The position numbers were made by a program, and so were the translations under genes. This document shows, piece after piece, positions 11,886 through 22,762 of a stretch of 64,000 bases of DNA (positions are counted from its first letter, which is position 1; each line of letters opens with the position of its first letter). Source of the DNA: Eriocheir sinensis (lineage: Eukaryota > Arthropoda > Malacostraca > Decapoda > Varunidae); NCBI RefSeq assembly GCF_024679095.1, contig NW_026111758.1:63501-127500 (forward strand), read 5' to 3'. The notes under the pieces were generated by a model that was not told where the DNA came from, ran no database searches, and saw only the letters and a list, made by a program, of their open reading frames with translations.

Positions 11886-12125
11886 ACTTAAATTAGAAAA
11901 GTATAGATTTAGGAGGGAAATGGGCAGGCATTGGTTTAGTAATAGGGTGGTGGGGGAATGGAATAGACTCAGCAATCACATAGTGAGTGCAGGGACGATA
12001 GCTTGTTTTAAGAGTAGACTGGATAGCTACGTGGACGAGGCTGACAGGTGGTAGTGGGGAGGAATCTGGAGCTGCCGTGTGTACGCCATTCGGCCTCTTG
12101 CCGCGGGAGGAGGGGAGGCATGCAG
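11886..12125 (+). mobile_element. CR1-like LINE 3' end
   Basis: The plus strand reads NRVVGEWNRLSNHIVSAGTI and FKSRLDSYVDEADRW to a stop, the usual C-terminus of CR1-type ORF2, then a short 3' UTR with attcggcctcttgccgcg. It abuts the reverse-oriented LINE end at 11640-11885. Confidence 0.65.
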
Positions 12126-12204
12126 TTAGCAAGTTCAGAACAACTGTCAGCGTGAAAATGATTAGAATTTCCACATTATCATTATTTATATATATATCAC
12201 TTAC

Positions 12205-12369
12205 CCCGGCTGGCATCCTTCCGTAATAAGTGTAGCTTCACACCAGGCTGTGTCCTCTTTATCACCACAAAGGGACATGATTTGAGGCTCCGGCTGGTAA
12301 ACGTGGCGGCCGCGGCGGTTATGATTTTTGAACGAGGCAGCGTTGCAATCGGAGCAGAGAAAGATATTG
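12205..12369 (-). CDS. Candidate exon A of an unrecognised Cys-rich gene
   Basis: Minus strand, 165 nt. The acceptor is accgctattcgcag and the donor is a textbook G|GTAAGTG. It encodes NIFLCSDCNAAS, HNRRGRHVYQPEPQ, then SLCGDKEDTAWCEATLI and ending EGCQPG: five cysteines, one CxxC, no stop. The frame is also open for some 20 codons upstream of the acceptor. Exit phase 2 fits exon B at 9682. The composition is unlike that of the surrounding AT-rich DNA and unlike any retroelement protein here. Upstream exons would fall where the Tc1 transposase now sits, so the gene would be a 5'-truncated fragment. I do not recognise the family. Confidence 0.4.
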
Positions 12370-12890
12370 CTGCGAATAGCGGTATAATAAACAGTATAAG
12401 TTAGACCAAGATAATTATATTCACCCACTCTTTCCCCCTACAAACCAATGACTCAGTGTATATATATCATCATTACTGATGGAAGTCAGCGTGCGTGCTA
12501 AAACAATGAGTTTGGAAGAAAAAACATGATCACATAGTTTTAAAGAACGGCAGTAGGGCTACAATTCATTGGTTCATTCCAGTATGTATACAGAAAGGTT
12601 AAACACATAAAACACATCTAACCACACATGCGGAGAAAATAATATAATTGCGGTATAATAATATAACAATAATAGCATTACTCATGACATGCAGTCAGGC
12701 TATATCTACCTAGTAAATATATACAGTATATATAGTTCCTACTGTTCATTTTAATATTTATCTACCTCTATTTTTTTTATTTAAAATGGGAAATAACCAG
12801 ACTGAAGAAAAAAAGTAGCAACATTTGCGGCTTGATCCCATGTAGCAACACTGCTGATGGGCTGGGGGTGGGTCTGGAGGGGGGGGGCGC
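12370..12890. other. AT-rich DNA before the Tc1 transposase
   Basis: No gene recognised. Somewhere here the cargo joins the Tc1 5' region. The string gcgccatctgttgcaacc near 12916 resembles gcgccatctattgcagcc near 6063, inside the left Tc1 end, so parts of two Tc1 copies may be present. Confidence 0.35.
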
Positions 12891-13118
12891 CTGGATGTAA
12901 ACAAAGCTGCTCCTGCGCCATCTGTTGCAACCGACATACACCAACACCCGCCCACGGTCTCCCATAGAGGCCCCCTCTCCTGTTCTATAGTCTCCTTGCT
13001 CCTCAGTGAGCTCCCGGAGCTCGACGAAAGAGGGGCAAATGTGTGCCGCTCCCGAGCGCACCATTTTCTACTCGACCCCCACCTTTCCCGCCCTGTATCT
13101 CCACTTCTACCAGTCACA

Positions 13119-14147
13119 ATGGCAAAAAGTCACCTGTCTTTGGTGCAGAAGAGTCGGGCCCTGACTCTATTAGAACAAGGAATGTGTGTGATACGCGTGG
13201 CGGCTGAGCTGCAGGTCGCAAGAATGACGATTTACCGCCTCAAGAGAGCAAGTAGCGCACTGCCCCTGGGTACCACTCCACGACGGAAGAAGGGCTCTGG
13301 CCGGCCAAGGAAGACTTCGCAACGCACAGACCAACTTCTGAAGAGAGAAGTGATGTCAAACCCTAGTATAACGGCGTTAGAACTAAAACAAAACCATTCA
13401 GAGCTGCTCAAGAAGGTCACAGTCAGAACGATACAGCATCGACTTCAGAAAGACTTGAAATTGCCAACACGTCGAGCCGCCAAGAAACCTCTTCTGACTG
13501 AGAACATGAAAAAGAAAAGGCTGCAGTTTTGCAAGAAATATCAACACTGGACATCAGAGGAGTGGAAGAAGGTCATGTTCAGTGATGAGAGTACGTTCCG
13601 GCTCATCAGGGGTACTTCGAAGATCGTCAGACGCCCGAGAGATGCCTCCCGCTACGACCCGAAGTACACAGTCAAAACCGTGAAACATCCCGACAGCGTG
13701 ATGGTGTGGGGTGCCTTCAGCGGGAATAAGGGCAGAGGTGGCTTATTCTTCCTACCCAAGAACGTCACTATGAAGTCAGACAACTACATCGATGTTCTGC
13801 GTGACCACATGGTGAAGTTCTGGGAGATACACGACTGCAACTTTTTTATGCACGACGGCGCACCAGCACACAGATCAAAAGCGGTGAAGAAATTCCTCGA
13901 GGACAACCATATTAACGTTCTGGAGTGGCCTGGTAACTCCCCTGATCTCAATCCAATCGAAAATGCATGGAACAAAGTGAAGAACACCCTGCAGAAGGAA
14001 CGACCCAGCAGCATACCAGACCTGAAGGAGGCCCTGAAGAAGCAGTGGATTTCGATGGACTTGGAGTATTTCGCCACTCTCGCCACTTCCATGCCCAGGA
14101 GGATCGAGAGGGTCATCAAGATGAAAGGAAATATGACAAAATACTAA
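13119..14147 (+). CDS. Tc1-family DD34E transposase, intact
   Basis: 342-residue cut-and-paste transposase acting at Tc1 inverted repeats. ATG at 13119 begins MAKSHLSLVQKSRALT; the frame is open upstream to 12996 but that part has no family resemblance. A helix-turn-helix region spans residues 5-45, a GRPRK AT-hook-like motif is at 61-65 and a second DNA-binding region at 75-115. The catalytic triad is visible as D156 (FSDEST), D246 (MHDGAPAH) and E281 (NSPDLNPIENAW) with exactly 34 residues between the second D and E. No stop or frameshift. Length is normal for Tc1 (about 340). It ends 122 bp from the right inverted repeat, so it could act on the whole 8.4-kb unit. Confidence 0.92.
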   Translation: MAKSHLSLVQKSRALTLLEQGMCVIRVAAELQVARMTIYRLKRASSALPLGTTPRRKKGSGRPRKTSQRTDQLLKREVMSNPSITALELKQNHSELLKKVTVRTIQHRLQKDLKLPTRRAAKKPLLTENMKKKRLQFCKKYQHWTSEEWKKVMFSDESTFRLIRGTSKIVRRPRDASRYDPKYTVKTVKHPDSVMVWGAFSGNKGRGGLFFLPKNVTMKSDNYIDVLRDHMVKFWEIHDCNFFMHDGAPAHRSKAVKKFLEDNHINVLEWPGNSPDLNPIENAWNKVKNTLQKERPSSIPDLKEALKKQWISMDLEYFATLATSMPRRIERVIKMKGNMTKY

Positions 14148-14269
14148 AATGTAAACAATTTTGTATAAATATTGTAATCATGAAAAGGTGAATAAAACCC
14201 ATTTAGCTTGTATTTTTGTGTTTACGTAACCAAAAAATCATGATGTAACATTTTTTTTTGCGGCGACTG

Positions 14270-14428
14270 TACTCCTCCTCCCCTCCCAACAGGGACGATT
14301 TTATCCCAGGTTTATTTACCCTCCTCACGAGGGGCTACCATCTTTTCCAGCAGGGCCTGTCTTTCATAGACATACTCAAGTCCCTGTGGCCCACTGTCTC
14401 CATGTTAATGTCTACCCTCCTCCAGTGA
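14270..14428 (+). pseudogene. I-like LINE ORF1, 3' part
   Basis: Continuation of ORF1 from 5829 across the Tc1-bounded insertion. The codon tac is re-formed by TA 14270-14271 plus c. It reads SSSPPNRDDFIPGLFTLLTR and on to STLLQ before TGA at 14426-14428. Confidence 0.75.
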
Positions 14429-14430
14429 TG
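14426..14430 (+). promoter_or_regulatory. ORF1/ORF2 stop-start overlap TGATG
   Basis: The ORF1 stop TGA overlaps the ORF2 start ATG (14428). Stop-restart overlaps are known to couple translation of the two frames in some non-LTR elements such as SART1. That this copy used it is inference. Confidence 0.6.
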
Positions 14431-15081
14431 GCTCTTTCCTTCATGCTCTGGAATGCCCGGTCTCTCCTTCGGAAATCACAGGAGCTCCACATCTTCCTCA
14501 AGGACACACTGCCCTCGGTAGCTGGGTTATGTGAGACCTGGCTCCCCCCCCATCTCCATCTCACCTTACCCGGGTACACCATCATCAGGAAAGATCGCCA
14601 GCAGGGACGAGGCGGTGGAGTCCTCCTTGCTCTCCGGGAGGAACTGGTACACTCAGAGCTCAGGCTTCCTAGGTGGCCGGATGGTTGCCTGGAGATAGCT
14701 GCCGCCAGGATAGGGCTCCATGGGGGCTGGCTCACAGTGGCAGTGTGCTACAATCCAGGTGGAGCAGCAACCTATCAAGAGCTAGAACACTACCTTTCTA
14801 CCCTCCCACTCCCATTGCTAGTCATGGGGGACTTTAATGCCCACCACCACTGCTGGGACCCTAACCTGCCTCCACACCACAGGCACACCCCAGGCAACAA
14901 CTTATTCCGGGTCCTCCAGGGTTCGCCGCACCTGAGCCTCCTCAGCCCTCCAGGATTGGCAACTAGGTACCACCCCCACACAGGGGCAGCATTAGTGATG
15001 GACCTGTTCCTCGGTGACCAGCTCAACACTTTAGAGTTTTCCACGGGCCCTTACATGGGAGCGACCACCTTCCCATCTTAG
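14428..15081 (+). pseudogene. I-like LINE ORF2: AP endonuclease domain
   Basis: N-terminal endonuclease that nicks target DNA in target-primed reverse transcription. Motifs: WNARSLL, LCETWLP (catalytic Glu), GRGGGVLLAL and MGDFNAHHHCW. The last motif SDHLP is encoded at about 15060-15074 but in another frame, so a frameshift just before 15060 truncates the domain. From 15082 to 15525 the linker continues in shifting frames. Confidence 0.8.
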
Positions 15082-15525
15082 CCTCTCTCCCCAGGTCACC
15101 CCCAGGCCTCACCGGGATGCCTGCCACGGTGGAAACTAACAGCGACTGGGTGGCCAAAATTCCAGTAGGCCCTACACTGCTCCCCTGACCTCTCCACCCG
15201 CCCACTGGGGGAGGCAACAAGTGGCCTAAACCAAACACTGGAGGGAGCTGGGCGAGCGGCATTCCACCTCATTACCCGCCGCACCCCCCGCCGTCCGGGG
15301 AAGGCATGGTGGGACGACACATGTCAGCAGGCAGTAAGAGCCCGTCGCCGGGCCTGGAACCAGTGGCGCAAGACACTGACCGTTCTGGCAGGCCAGGAAT
15401 ACCGACGACTCGACGCCATCTGTGGGAGGACCATCCTCCAGGCCAAGAGGAAGGCATGGGGAACCCACTGCTCCTCCCTCTCATTCTCCACTTCCACCAA
15501 AAGGACATGGGACTTCCTGCATGCC

Positions 15526-17445
15526 ATGGAAGGCAGGAAGGTGCGCCAGTCCCCTCCCATCACCAATAACACCCATGCCCAGCTAGATGACCAGCAGAAG
15601 GCGGAAGTCCTGGCCAATTTTTACCACACAAGGATAGGCACCACGCCCACCATCCATCCGTCCCAGAACACCCACAACGCCATAGTCAACGCTGTCAACT
15701 CCCCGGGCATCCCAGAGCTCATCCAGCCTTTTACCCCAACTGAAGCAACCCAAGCAATGGCCTCCCTAAGGCCGGGGAAAGCTGCAGGCCATGATATCAT
15801 CCCGTATGACTTCCTCACTCACCTCACCCCCGACATCCATGACCACCTCCTGCAGATCCTCAACATCAGCTGGCAGACAGGAGAGTTCCCTTCCTGCTGG
15901 AAGATGTCCACCATCATTCCCATACTCAAACCAGGCAAGGACCCATCGCTGCCATCAGCTTATAGGCCAATTGCCCTCCTCTTATGCATTGGAAAGCTGT
16001 TGGAGCGCCTGGTGGCGACCCGTTTATCCTGGTGGGTGGAGGAGAAGCGACTGCTGAGGAGGGAGCAGTGCGGCTTCCGACCACACAGGAGCACCCTGGA
16101 TGTCTTGGCGCAGATGGACTTCCACATCTGCGACACTTACCGCCAGCGACAAGTCATGTCGGCCCTCTTTGTGGACCTGGAGGGGGCCTTCGACACATCG
16201 CCACACGAGGGAGTCGTGTACAAGCTGGCCAGCATGGGGATCACTGGCACCACCCTTGCCTGGGTTAGAGACTTCCTCTCTGGCCGCTCCTTCCAGGTGG
16301 CGGTGGGAGCCTCCAAGTCATCACCACACCCCATCCGAAGAGGAGTGCCACAGGGTTCTGCCCTCAGCCCCTTGCTATTCAACATACTCATGTCTGACAT
16401 CCAGGTACCTCCCCACTCACACCTCCTCATGTTTGCAGATGACATAACCATCCTAAGCAGGGCACCGACACTGGTGGAGTCACAACACCTCCAGGAGGCT
16501 GCCACAGCCATCGCAGCCTGGGTGACCACCTGGGGCCTCACCATCAGTCCACACAAAAGCGCCCTTATGTGTTTCACCCTCAAAAGACTGCCAACACCAC
16601 CTACAGTGTCCCTAAATGGAACACCCGTCCCCTATGTCAGGACACACAACCTCCTGGGGCTGCGGCTGGATGGGCCTCGCCTCACCTGGGCCAGCCACAT
16701 TGAATACCTACACACCTCCTGCAACAAGCACCTGGACATCATGAAGAGGCTTGCAGGTGTTCGCTGGGGGGCAGGCCGAGACATGCTCCTTCAATACTAC
16801 TGCACCACCATCAGAGCGCGCCTATCATATGGCAGCAGCATCTATGGGGCAGCGGCCCCCTCCAACCTAGCTAAGCTAGACACCACCCAAAACGCTGCCC
16901 TGAGGATCGCAATGGGGGCCATGAGGTCCTCCCCAGTTGTCTCCCTCCATGCAGAAAGCGGCATCGCCCCGCTCGCCACCCACAGAAGAGAAATGCTGTG
17001 CCACCACTACCACCGCATCTTGAGCCTGCCACCTTCCCACCCACTCTCAGAGCTCTACAGCACCTCAGGAGTCGACCAGCACGCTCCAGTCTGGCTCCCC
17101 GCGGCCCACCAACCCCTGATTGTGAGGGCATTACTGGTCCACCTACTACTCCATCTCACTCCACCACCACCACAACCCATCAGCCCACACTCCCCTATCC
17201 CACCCTGGCTAGATATCTCCTACACGATGTCCCTGTACATCCACGACCTCCCACACAAACCAACCTCCAGCAACGTGGCGGCCACACACTTCCTCAAGAT
17301 TGACAGGTCCCTCTACCACCAAAACTTGAAAATCTTCACCGATGGCTCCCACTCCCCATCTCCACCCGCCACTGCCTCAGCCATATATGACCCCAGCACC
17401 AGCACCTGCAGGACGTGGAGACTACCCCAGAGACAGACGTCCTGA
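15526..17445 (+). pseudogene. I-like LINE ORF2: RT domain and start of RNase H
   Basis: 639-codon open stretch of ORF2. The RT has SALFVDLEGAFDTS, GVPQGSALSPLLFNIL and the catalytic box MFADDITIL, so it is uninterrupted. After a thumb region the RNase H begins with LKIFTDGSH near residue 604, then the frame ends at 17443 by a shift. An RNase H after RT places the element in the I superclade (I, Ingi, Loa and relatives). Upstream codons in the same frame belong to ORF2 too, so 15526 is not a real start. Confidence 0.85.
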
Positions 17446-18207
17446 CGGCTGAGCTCTCGCCCTGCACCAGGCCATCGATACCTTCACACTACCCATACCA
17501 AGGGCAAGGCTGTCATTTACACTGACTCCCTCTCCTCACACCACCTCCTCCGCACCCGCCACCCAACATCAAAGACGGCCCAAGCCCACACCATCCAGCG
17601 AGCCCTCCTCCTCCTGACATCCGAGGGGTGGGAGGTCACCCTGCAGTGGGTGCCCTCGCACTCCGGCATACGAGGCAACACTATAGCAGACGCCGCCGTC
17701 AAGATGGCCCTTGCGGAGGTAAACATCACGCCGCTCCCACTACCACTCTCCACAGCCAAATGCCTTATCTCCCGCACCTGCCGCGCCTCCTGGGATGACA
17801 CGCTCACCAACACCCTCCGCACCACAACCATGGGCCAATACCGCACCAACTCCTCCCCACAGCCGTGGGTGAGAAAAAAATCCCGCGTCCTAGACGTGGC
17901 CTTGACGCGCCTCCGCCTGGGCCACACACGTCTCGGCGCTCACCTCCACCGCCTGCGCCTCGTCCCCGACCCTCACTGCCCCTGGTGCAGGACCGTCGAG
18001 GACACCATTGAGCACCTGCTGCTGCACTGCCCACGCCACCACTCCCAGCGAGTGTTGCTCCGACACCAACTCCGCGCCCTGGACGTGCCCACCTTTGACC
18101 TGCCCACGCTGCTGGCGGCGGCAGGAGTCCACCCATCACGACAGGAAGCTGTCACCCGCCTCACCTGCGCCTTCCTCAGGAAGACGGGGCAGCTGACGCA
18201 CCTGTGA
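17446..18207 (+). pseudogene. I-like LINE ORF2: RNase H end and C-terminal zinc finger
   Basis: The RNase H continues out of frame with AELSA-like and YTDSL-like strings at about 17440-17530, then in frame from 17650 with WVPSHSGIRGNTIADAAV, which carries the His-Asp end of the active site. The C-terminus has CPWCRTVEDTIEHLLLHC, a zinc finger common after the RT of non-LTR elements, and ends TGQLTHL at 18207. At least two frameshifts separate it from the RT frame. Confidence 0.8.
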
Positions 18208-18290
18208 AGCCCTCACAGGACGGCACCAGGGCTCATGTGAGCGACTAGATCGCCGCGGCCCTAAACAACAACAACAACAACAACAACACT
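18208..18290 (+). mobile_element. I-like LINE 3' UTR with (CAA)n tail
   Basis: Short 3' UTR ending in nine CAA-type triplets at about 18263-18289. Simple triplet tails are usual for I-type elements. Confidence 0.75.
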
Positions 18291-18420
18291 CACCTGTGCC
18301 TTCCTGAGGAAGACGGGCCAGCTACAACGTCTGTGAGCACCTCACAGGACTTCACCAGGGTGAATAAGGTCTAACAGACCTTTACAGCCCTCACAACCAC
18401 CAAGAAGAAGACGACTTGTC
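18291..18420 (+). mobile_element. Second, diverged 3' end of the same LINE family
   Basis: Directly after the (CAA)n tail comes ctcacctgtgccttcctgag gaagacgg, a diverged repeat of 18163-18190 of the preceding element, followed by its own stop and 3' UTR (ctgtgagcacctcacagga). This is an older 5'-truncated copy placed head-to-tail with the long one. Confidence 0.65.
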
Positions 18421-18589
18421 AAGGTGCAAGCTCCCACCCATGGGTCACCTCAGCGCTCACCAGACCAGATCTTCAGCAAACTGTACTTCTTGGGCTCCAG
18501 AGGCCATGGTTTCATGGCCTGACTAGTTCCTAGACACTGAAGAAGAAGAGGCAAGCTGCAGCAGTGCAGCTGGACTTCGGAATTCGAAA

Positions 18590-18790
18590 ATGGAACCTCC
18601 TCATCCTCAGTGCCTTATTCATTGTAAAAACGATGACACTTGTGGTGAATTGAAACAGTTGAGTGATGTAAGATCTCTCCACTGTACTAGTCTCTGTGGT
18701 TGCTGTAACTGCCTGAACATGTTCAAAGAAATAACATCAGAGAGCGGGGAGGAAGAAATTCAACAGCTAGATGATGGGGATGGAATGTAG
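18590..18790 (+). CDS. Small Cys-rich reading frame, function unknown
   Basis: 66 codons from ATG to TAG, starting MEPPHPQCLIHCKNDDTCGE and containing SLCGCCNCLNMF, then an acidic tail. Seven cysteines in the first 45 residues is unusual for random sequence, but there is no promoter, splice or family evidence. It may be an exon relic or chance. Confidence 0.2.
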   Translation: MEPPHPQCLIHCKNDDTCGELKQLSDVRSLHCTSLCGCCNCLNMFKEITSESGEEEIQQLDDGDGM

Positions 18791-18839
18791 AGCACAGAAG
18801 ATTGCTTAAATATGGAGAAGACCAATATGATACTAAGAG

Positions 18840-20316
18840 GAACGGCCAGCAGACTGGACAAAAGCCATCATTGTTCCAGTTTACAAAGGGAAGGACAGGA
18901 GAGGGGACTGTGGGATCTATAGAGGTATAAGTCTGTTGAGTGTACCCGGAAAGGTAAACGGAAAAGTCATAACAGAGGGTTCAACGACTTACAGAGGAGA
19001 AAATCAGTGAAGAACAAGGTGGCTTCAGAAAGGCAAAAGAAAGTTTGGAAAAAATATTTTACTTCAGGATGGTAATAGAAAAAAATTAAAAAGAAAAAAA
19101 AATATACGCTGCCTTCATGGATTTGGATAAAGCTTATGACACAGTCGGTTGGGAAGTCTTAAGGTATATGATGTGGGAGGAAAACTGTTTAGTGCAATAG
19201 TCATTCTATGAGGCGGCATCTGCATGTGTCAGAATTAATGAAGAAACAAGTGAACATTTTGAGATAAAATTGTTTTTGAGGTAGGGGTGTGCAATGTCTC
19301 CATGGTTGTTCAATATTTATATGGATGGTGTTATGAGAGAAGTGAAGGGCAAAGTTGGGGAAGTTGGAGTAAAAATGTACAATGAGGGAAGGAAGTGGGT
19401 GCTGAATTCTATTTTATTTGCTGATGACACAGTGCTCATTGCAGAAAACGAGAGTGACTTACAAAAATTGGTTAGTGTCTTTGATAGTGTATGTAAAAAG
19501 AAAATTGAAAGTAAATGTCAACAAAAGTAAAGTGATGGTTTGTGAGTGGAGTAGAAGTGAGGGTGTGGATTTTGTATGCCCATATAGAGTGGGTATTGAA
19601 TGTGAAAAAGAATGTAAAATAACTTTGAATGATGAGGAAATGGAGGAGGTTAATGAATTTAAGTACCTGGGATCAGTTATGTGTAAGCATGGTGGTACAG
19701 AAGGAGAGACAAGAGAAAGGGCACTGCAAGGAAGGAAGGTGGTAGGGTCTTTGGAACGTATCATGAAGGGTAGAAGTGTGAGCATGGCGGTAAAGAGGGA
19801 CTTGAGAAATACAGTAAAAGTACCAACCCTCACATATGCAAGCGAAACATGGGCCTGGAATGAAAGTCAGAGGTCCAGAGTGCAGGCAGTGGAAATGGAT
19901 TATTTGATGAGTGCATGTGGTGTAAGTAGAATGGATGAAGTGTATAATGAGAGTGTGTATGAGCGTTTTGGAATGTGTCGTGAGGGTGTGGGGAAGAAGT
20001 GTGGAGTGGTAGAAGTGAAATGACAGACTTTGAAGTGGTTTGGCCACATGGAGTGAATGGAAGAGGGTTAAATGACCAGGAGGGTTATATGAGTGAGATA
20101 GAGGGAGAGAATTTTAGAGGAAAACCGCCAGTGAAATGGAGGGATAGGGTGCAGGAGTATGTCAGAGAGAGAGGTGAAGGATCCTTGAGAAACCTTGAGC
20201 AGGCAAGAAGGGAGTGTCAAGATAGTGAGAGATGGAAGCTCCTCTGCCGTGGCCATCCCCTGGTGGGAGCTTCTAGGAGCAGGTATCGAAATGAATTGAA
20301 TAGAAACGGTCCCTAA
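18840..20316 (+). pseudogene. LINE RT fragment, several frames
   Basis: Degenerate non-LTR RT. Recognisable parts in order: KAIIVPVYKGKD-like (about 18865), AAFMDLDKAYDTVGWE (19110), SPWLFNIYMDGVMREV (19296), ILFADDTVLIAENE (19415, catalytic box present), KYLGSVMCKHGG (19660), LTYASETWAWNESQ (19830), WFGHMER-type motif (20037, frame-broken) and the tail WKLLCRGHPLVGASRSRYR (20233). Frameshifts occur near 19500 and 20020 and a stop near 19200. It belongs to a family distinct from the other LINEs in the window. Confidence 0.8.
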
Positions 20317-20877
20317 AGTGAGGTGAGATACTGGAATACACCTACAGTAGCTATATAGCTGCTGCAGTGGAGGTTTGGGTGCTGATTATCCTGTGCATGG
20401 GAAGTTGGAAGTGGTGCCACAGCAGTAGCTTAAGTTTGAATACATTTATGAAGCATATAGAAGAAATACAGTATGCAGATGTCCATTTTTCGAATATATG
20501 CAAGATAATTTCTCGAACAGATGGAAGAAATAATGACAATAACAGTAGTGTACCATCCAGAAAGTGGACCGACTCTGCTATTTAGTATAGGCCTAGGTAT
20601 TTACATGTGACAAGGAGGAGGGACATGGACTTACAAGAGCATGGAAACTGGAGGCTGTTGTAAGAAGACCAGTTGGAAAACCAGTGAAGAGTGAGATAAT
20701 TTGGAATGGTATGTTGCCAAATGGGCATGTTTATCCAAGGTATGTTGACTTTATTATTATGTGCAATACATTGGCAGGGTTTCTGTACTGTCAACTGTAA
20801 TGTCAAAAGGAGATAATACAGGATAAATTTTTGTAGTAAATCTTTTCTTAGGATCACATTGACGTAATGTTACCTAT
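20317..20877. other. No feature recognised
   Basis: Unique-looking AT-rich DNA between the LINE tail and the foldback element; no frame or repeat could be supported. Confidence 0.4.
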
Positions 20878-22126
20878 TAGTCCGTGGGCCACCATCAGAT
20901 ATCGTACACTTTCGTAATATTGCATAGAAGCTAGTCTCAAGGAGCTTAACCAGTTATATGTGCACATTTACGAAATAATAAAAAAACTTCTTGGTATGTA
21001 TAAAATAGTATTCTACACGTTAAGTGATAGGAAAAGCAACTCTAAGCACTTTTTCATCTATGGCAATTTGTGTTTAACGCCTTCGTTTTAAAGTTACAGG
21101 ATGCTTAAATACGAAAATTGATCCAGCCTTTGGTCCTGATCTGAAAATAAAGGTAGAGACATCAGGATGGTTGCAAATTACTCTAAAATACAAGACAAAC
21201 AATTTATATTCAGACAACATTGGGCTAATGTTAACTATTTGACCTATACAAACAGTTAGTTATGCATGCTGTCATGAAAATACCATTTGCATCGTATTTT
21301 TGCTTAAACAAGTTGTACAGCCTAAACAGTTGCCATTAGACAAAGACTGTCTTAATGTAATTTGTTTGTCTTGTAAAGTAGAGTAATTTGCAACCATCCC
21401 GAAGTCCCTACCATGATATTCAGATTAGGAACAATGACTGGATTCCAATGAATTTTTCTTATTTAAACATCCTGTAATTAACTGGAATCCAACCTTTGTT
21501 CCTGATCTGAATATCATGGTAGAGACTTCAGGATGGTTGCAAATTACTCTACTTTACAAGACAAACAAATTACATTAAGACAGTCTTTGTCTAATGGCAA
21601 CTGTTTAGGCTGTACAACTTGTTTAAGCAAAAATACGATGCAAATGGTATTTTCATGACAGCATGCTTAACTATGACTGTTTTTATAGGTCAAATAGTTA
21701 ACATTAGCCCAATGTTGTCTGAATATAAATTGTTTGGCTTGTATTTTAGAGTAATTTGCAACCATCCTGATGTCTCTACCGTTATTTTCAGATCAGGACC
21801 AAAGGCTGGAAATTGATCAATTTTCGTATTTAAACATCCTGTAACTTTAAAACGAAGGCGTTAAACACAAATTGCCATTGATGAAAAAGTGTTTAGAGTT
21901 GCTTTTCCTATCACTTAACGTGTGGGGAATACTATTTTATACATACCAAGAAGCCGATGTATGAATTTTCACTGTATGTTAATGTGCAAGTATTTTTGGT
22001 TAAGCTCTACGGATAAAGTGTTGAGAACATTGCTGCAACCTATTACAAGTGAAATATTTCAATGCGGACATATGCCCGACGAAACTTGTTTTCTAGAGCT
22101 ATTTTGTGAGGGTGGCCCACGGACTA
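20878..22126. mobile_element. Foldback element with nested palindromes
   Basis: Ends tagtccgtgggccacc (20878-20893) and its reverse complement (22111-22126). The inner arms 20989-21455 and 21487-21953 are near-perfect reverse complements of some 465 bp around a centre near 21471. Each arm also contains a shorter inverted pair: a block with gcctttggtcctgatctga and ggatggttgcaaattactct appears forward near 21130 and inverted near 21440, then forward again near 21490 and inverted near 21800. No protein frame. Foldback or MITE dimer is the best call; the superfamily is undetermined. Confidence 0.75.
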
Positions 22127-22635
22127 CTGAGCGCTCTCGTCTTGCAGCGAACAAAGGAGACCCACGCTCACGTCTTCGACTTGTACAAAGAGGATGCTCG
22201 TACACCAAGTCACCACTTGTAAACCAAGACATTTTTTGTGATTTTTTTTGCTCATAATCAAAACGCTCGTAAACTAAGGCACTCCCAAGCCGAGGTATCA
22301 CTGTAAAAAACAGGCCAGTTCACCATAAAACACTTAGAGGTGTTTTCTGTGGTTTGTCATCATCAGAAAATTGAGAGCAACTAAAGAATAATTAGTTCTT
22401 TGCGTTGTCACTACTATTATGTTATTTACAAATAATGAACACACTTCCTCTCCACTGAGCCACAAGGGCATTCAACACACAAGTTATCTTGCAGCTGTGC
22501 TTTGTGTTGTTGATGGAAGCCTTGTCCCCCCCTACCCCCCCCCCCTCTCTCTCTCTCTCAGTATGGTACATAGTAGGGAGGTATGGCCTCGATACATCTA
22601 ATAAGAGTGATGCTAAATGTATGGAGTATAGGAAG
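22127..22635. other. Unassigned DNA with mariner-like end
   Basis: The segment about 22190-22306 contains ctcgtacaccaagtcacc, ctcgtaaactaaggcac and ends gccgaggtatcactgta, reminiscent of one end of a mariner-like MITE, but no opposite end is visible. A short (CT)n lies at 22540-22560. No gene. Confidence 0.35.
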
Positions 22636-22762
22636 ATCTATCCTGTACCTGTACCTTCTCTCTTCCCTTCCCTTCCTCTCTGTACCTCCTCCCTTCCTTT
22701 CCCTTCTCTTCCCTTCCTCCCTGTACGTCCTCCCTTCCCTTCCCTTCCCTTCCTCTCTGTAC
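22636..22762. repeat. CT-rich satellite
   Basis: Units like ctgtacctcctcccttcc, same family as at 1855-2160. Confidence 0.85.

Noticed and set aside
19294..19530. A separate host gene with a FADD motif
   Set aside because: It is the RT catalytic box of the LINE at 18840-20316.
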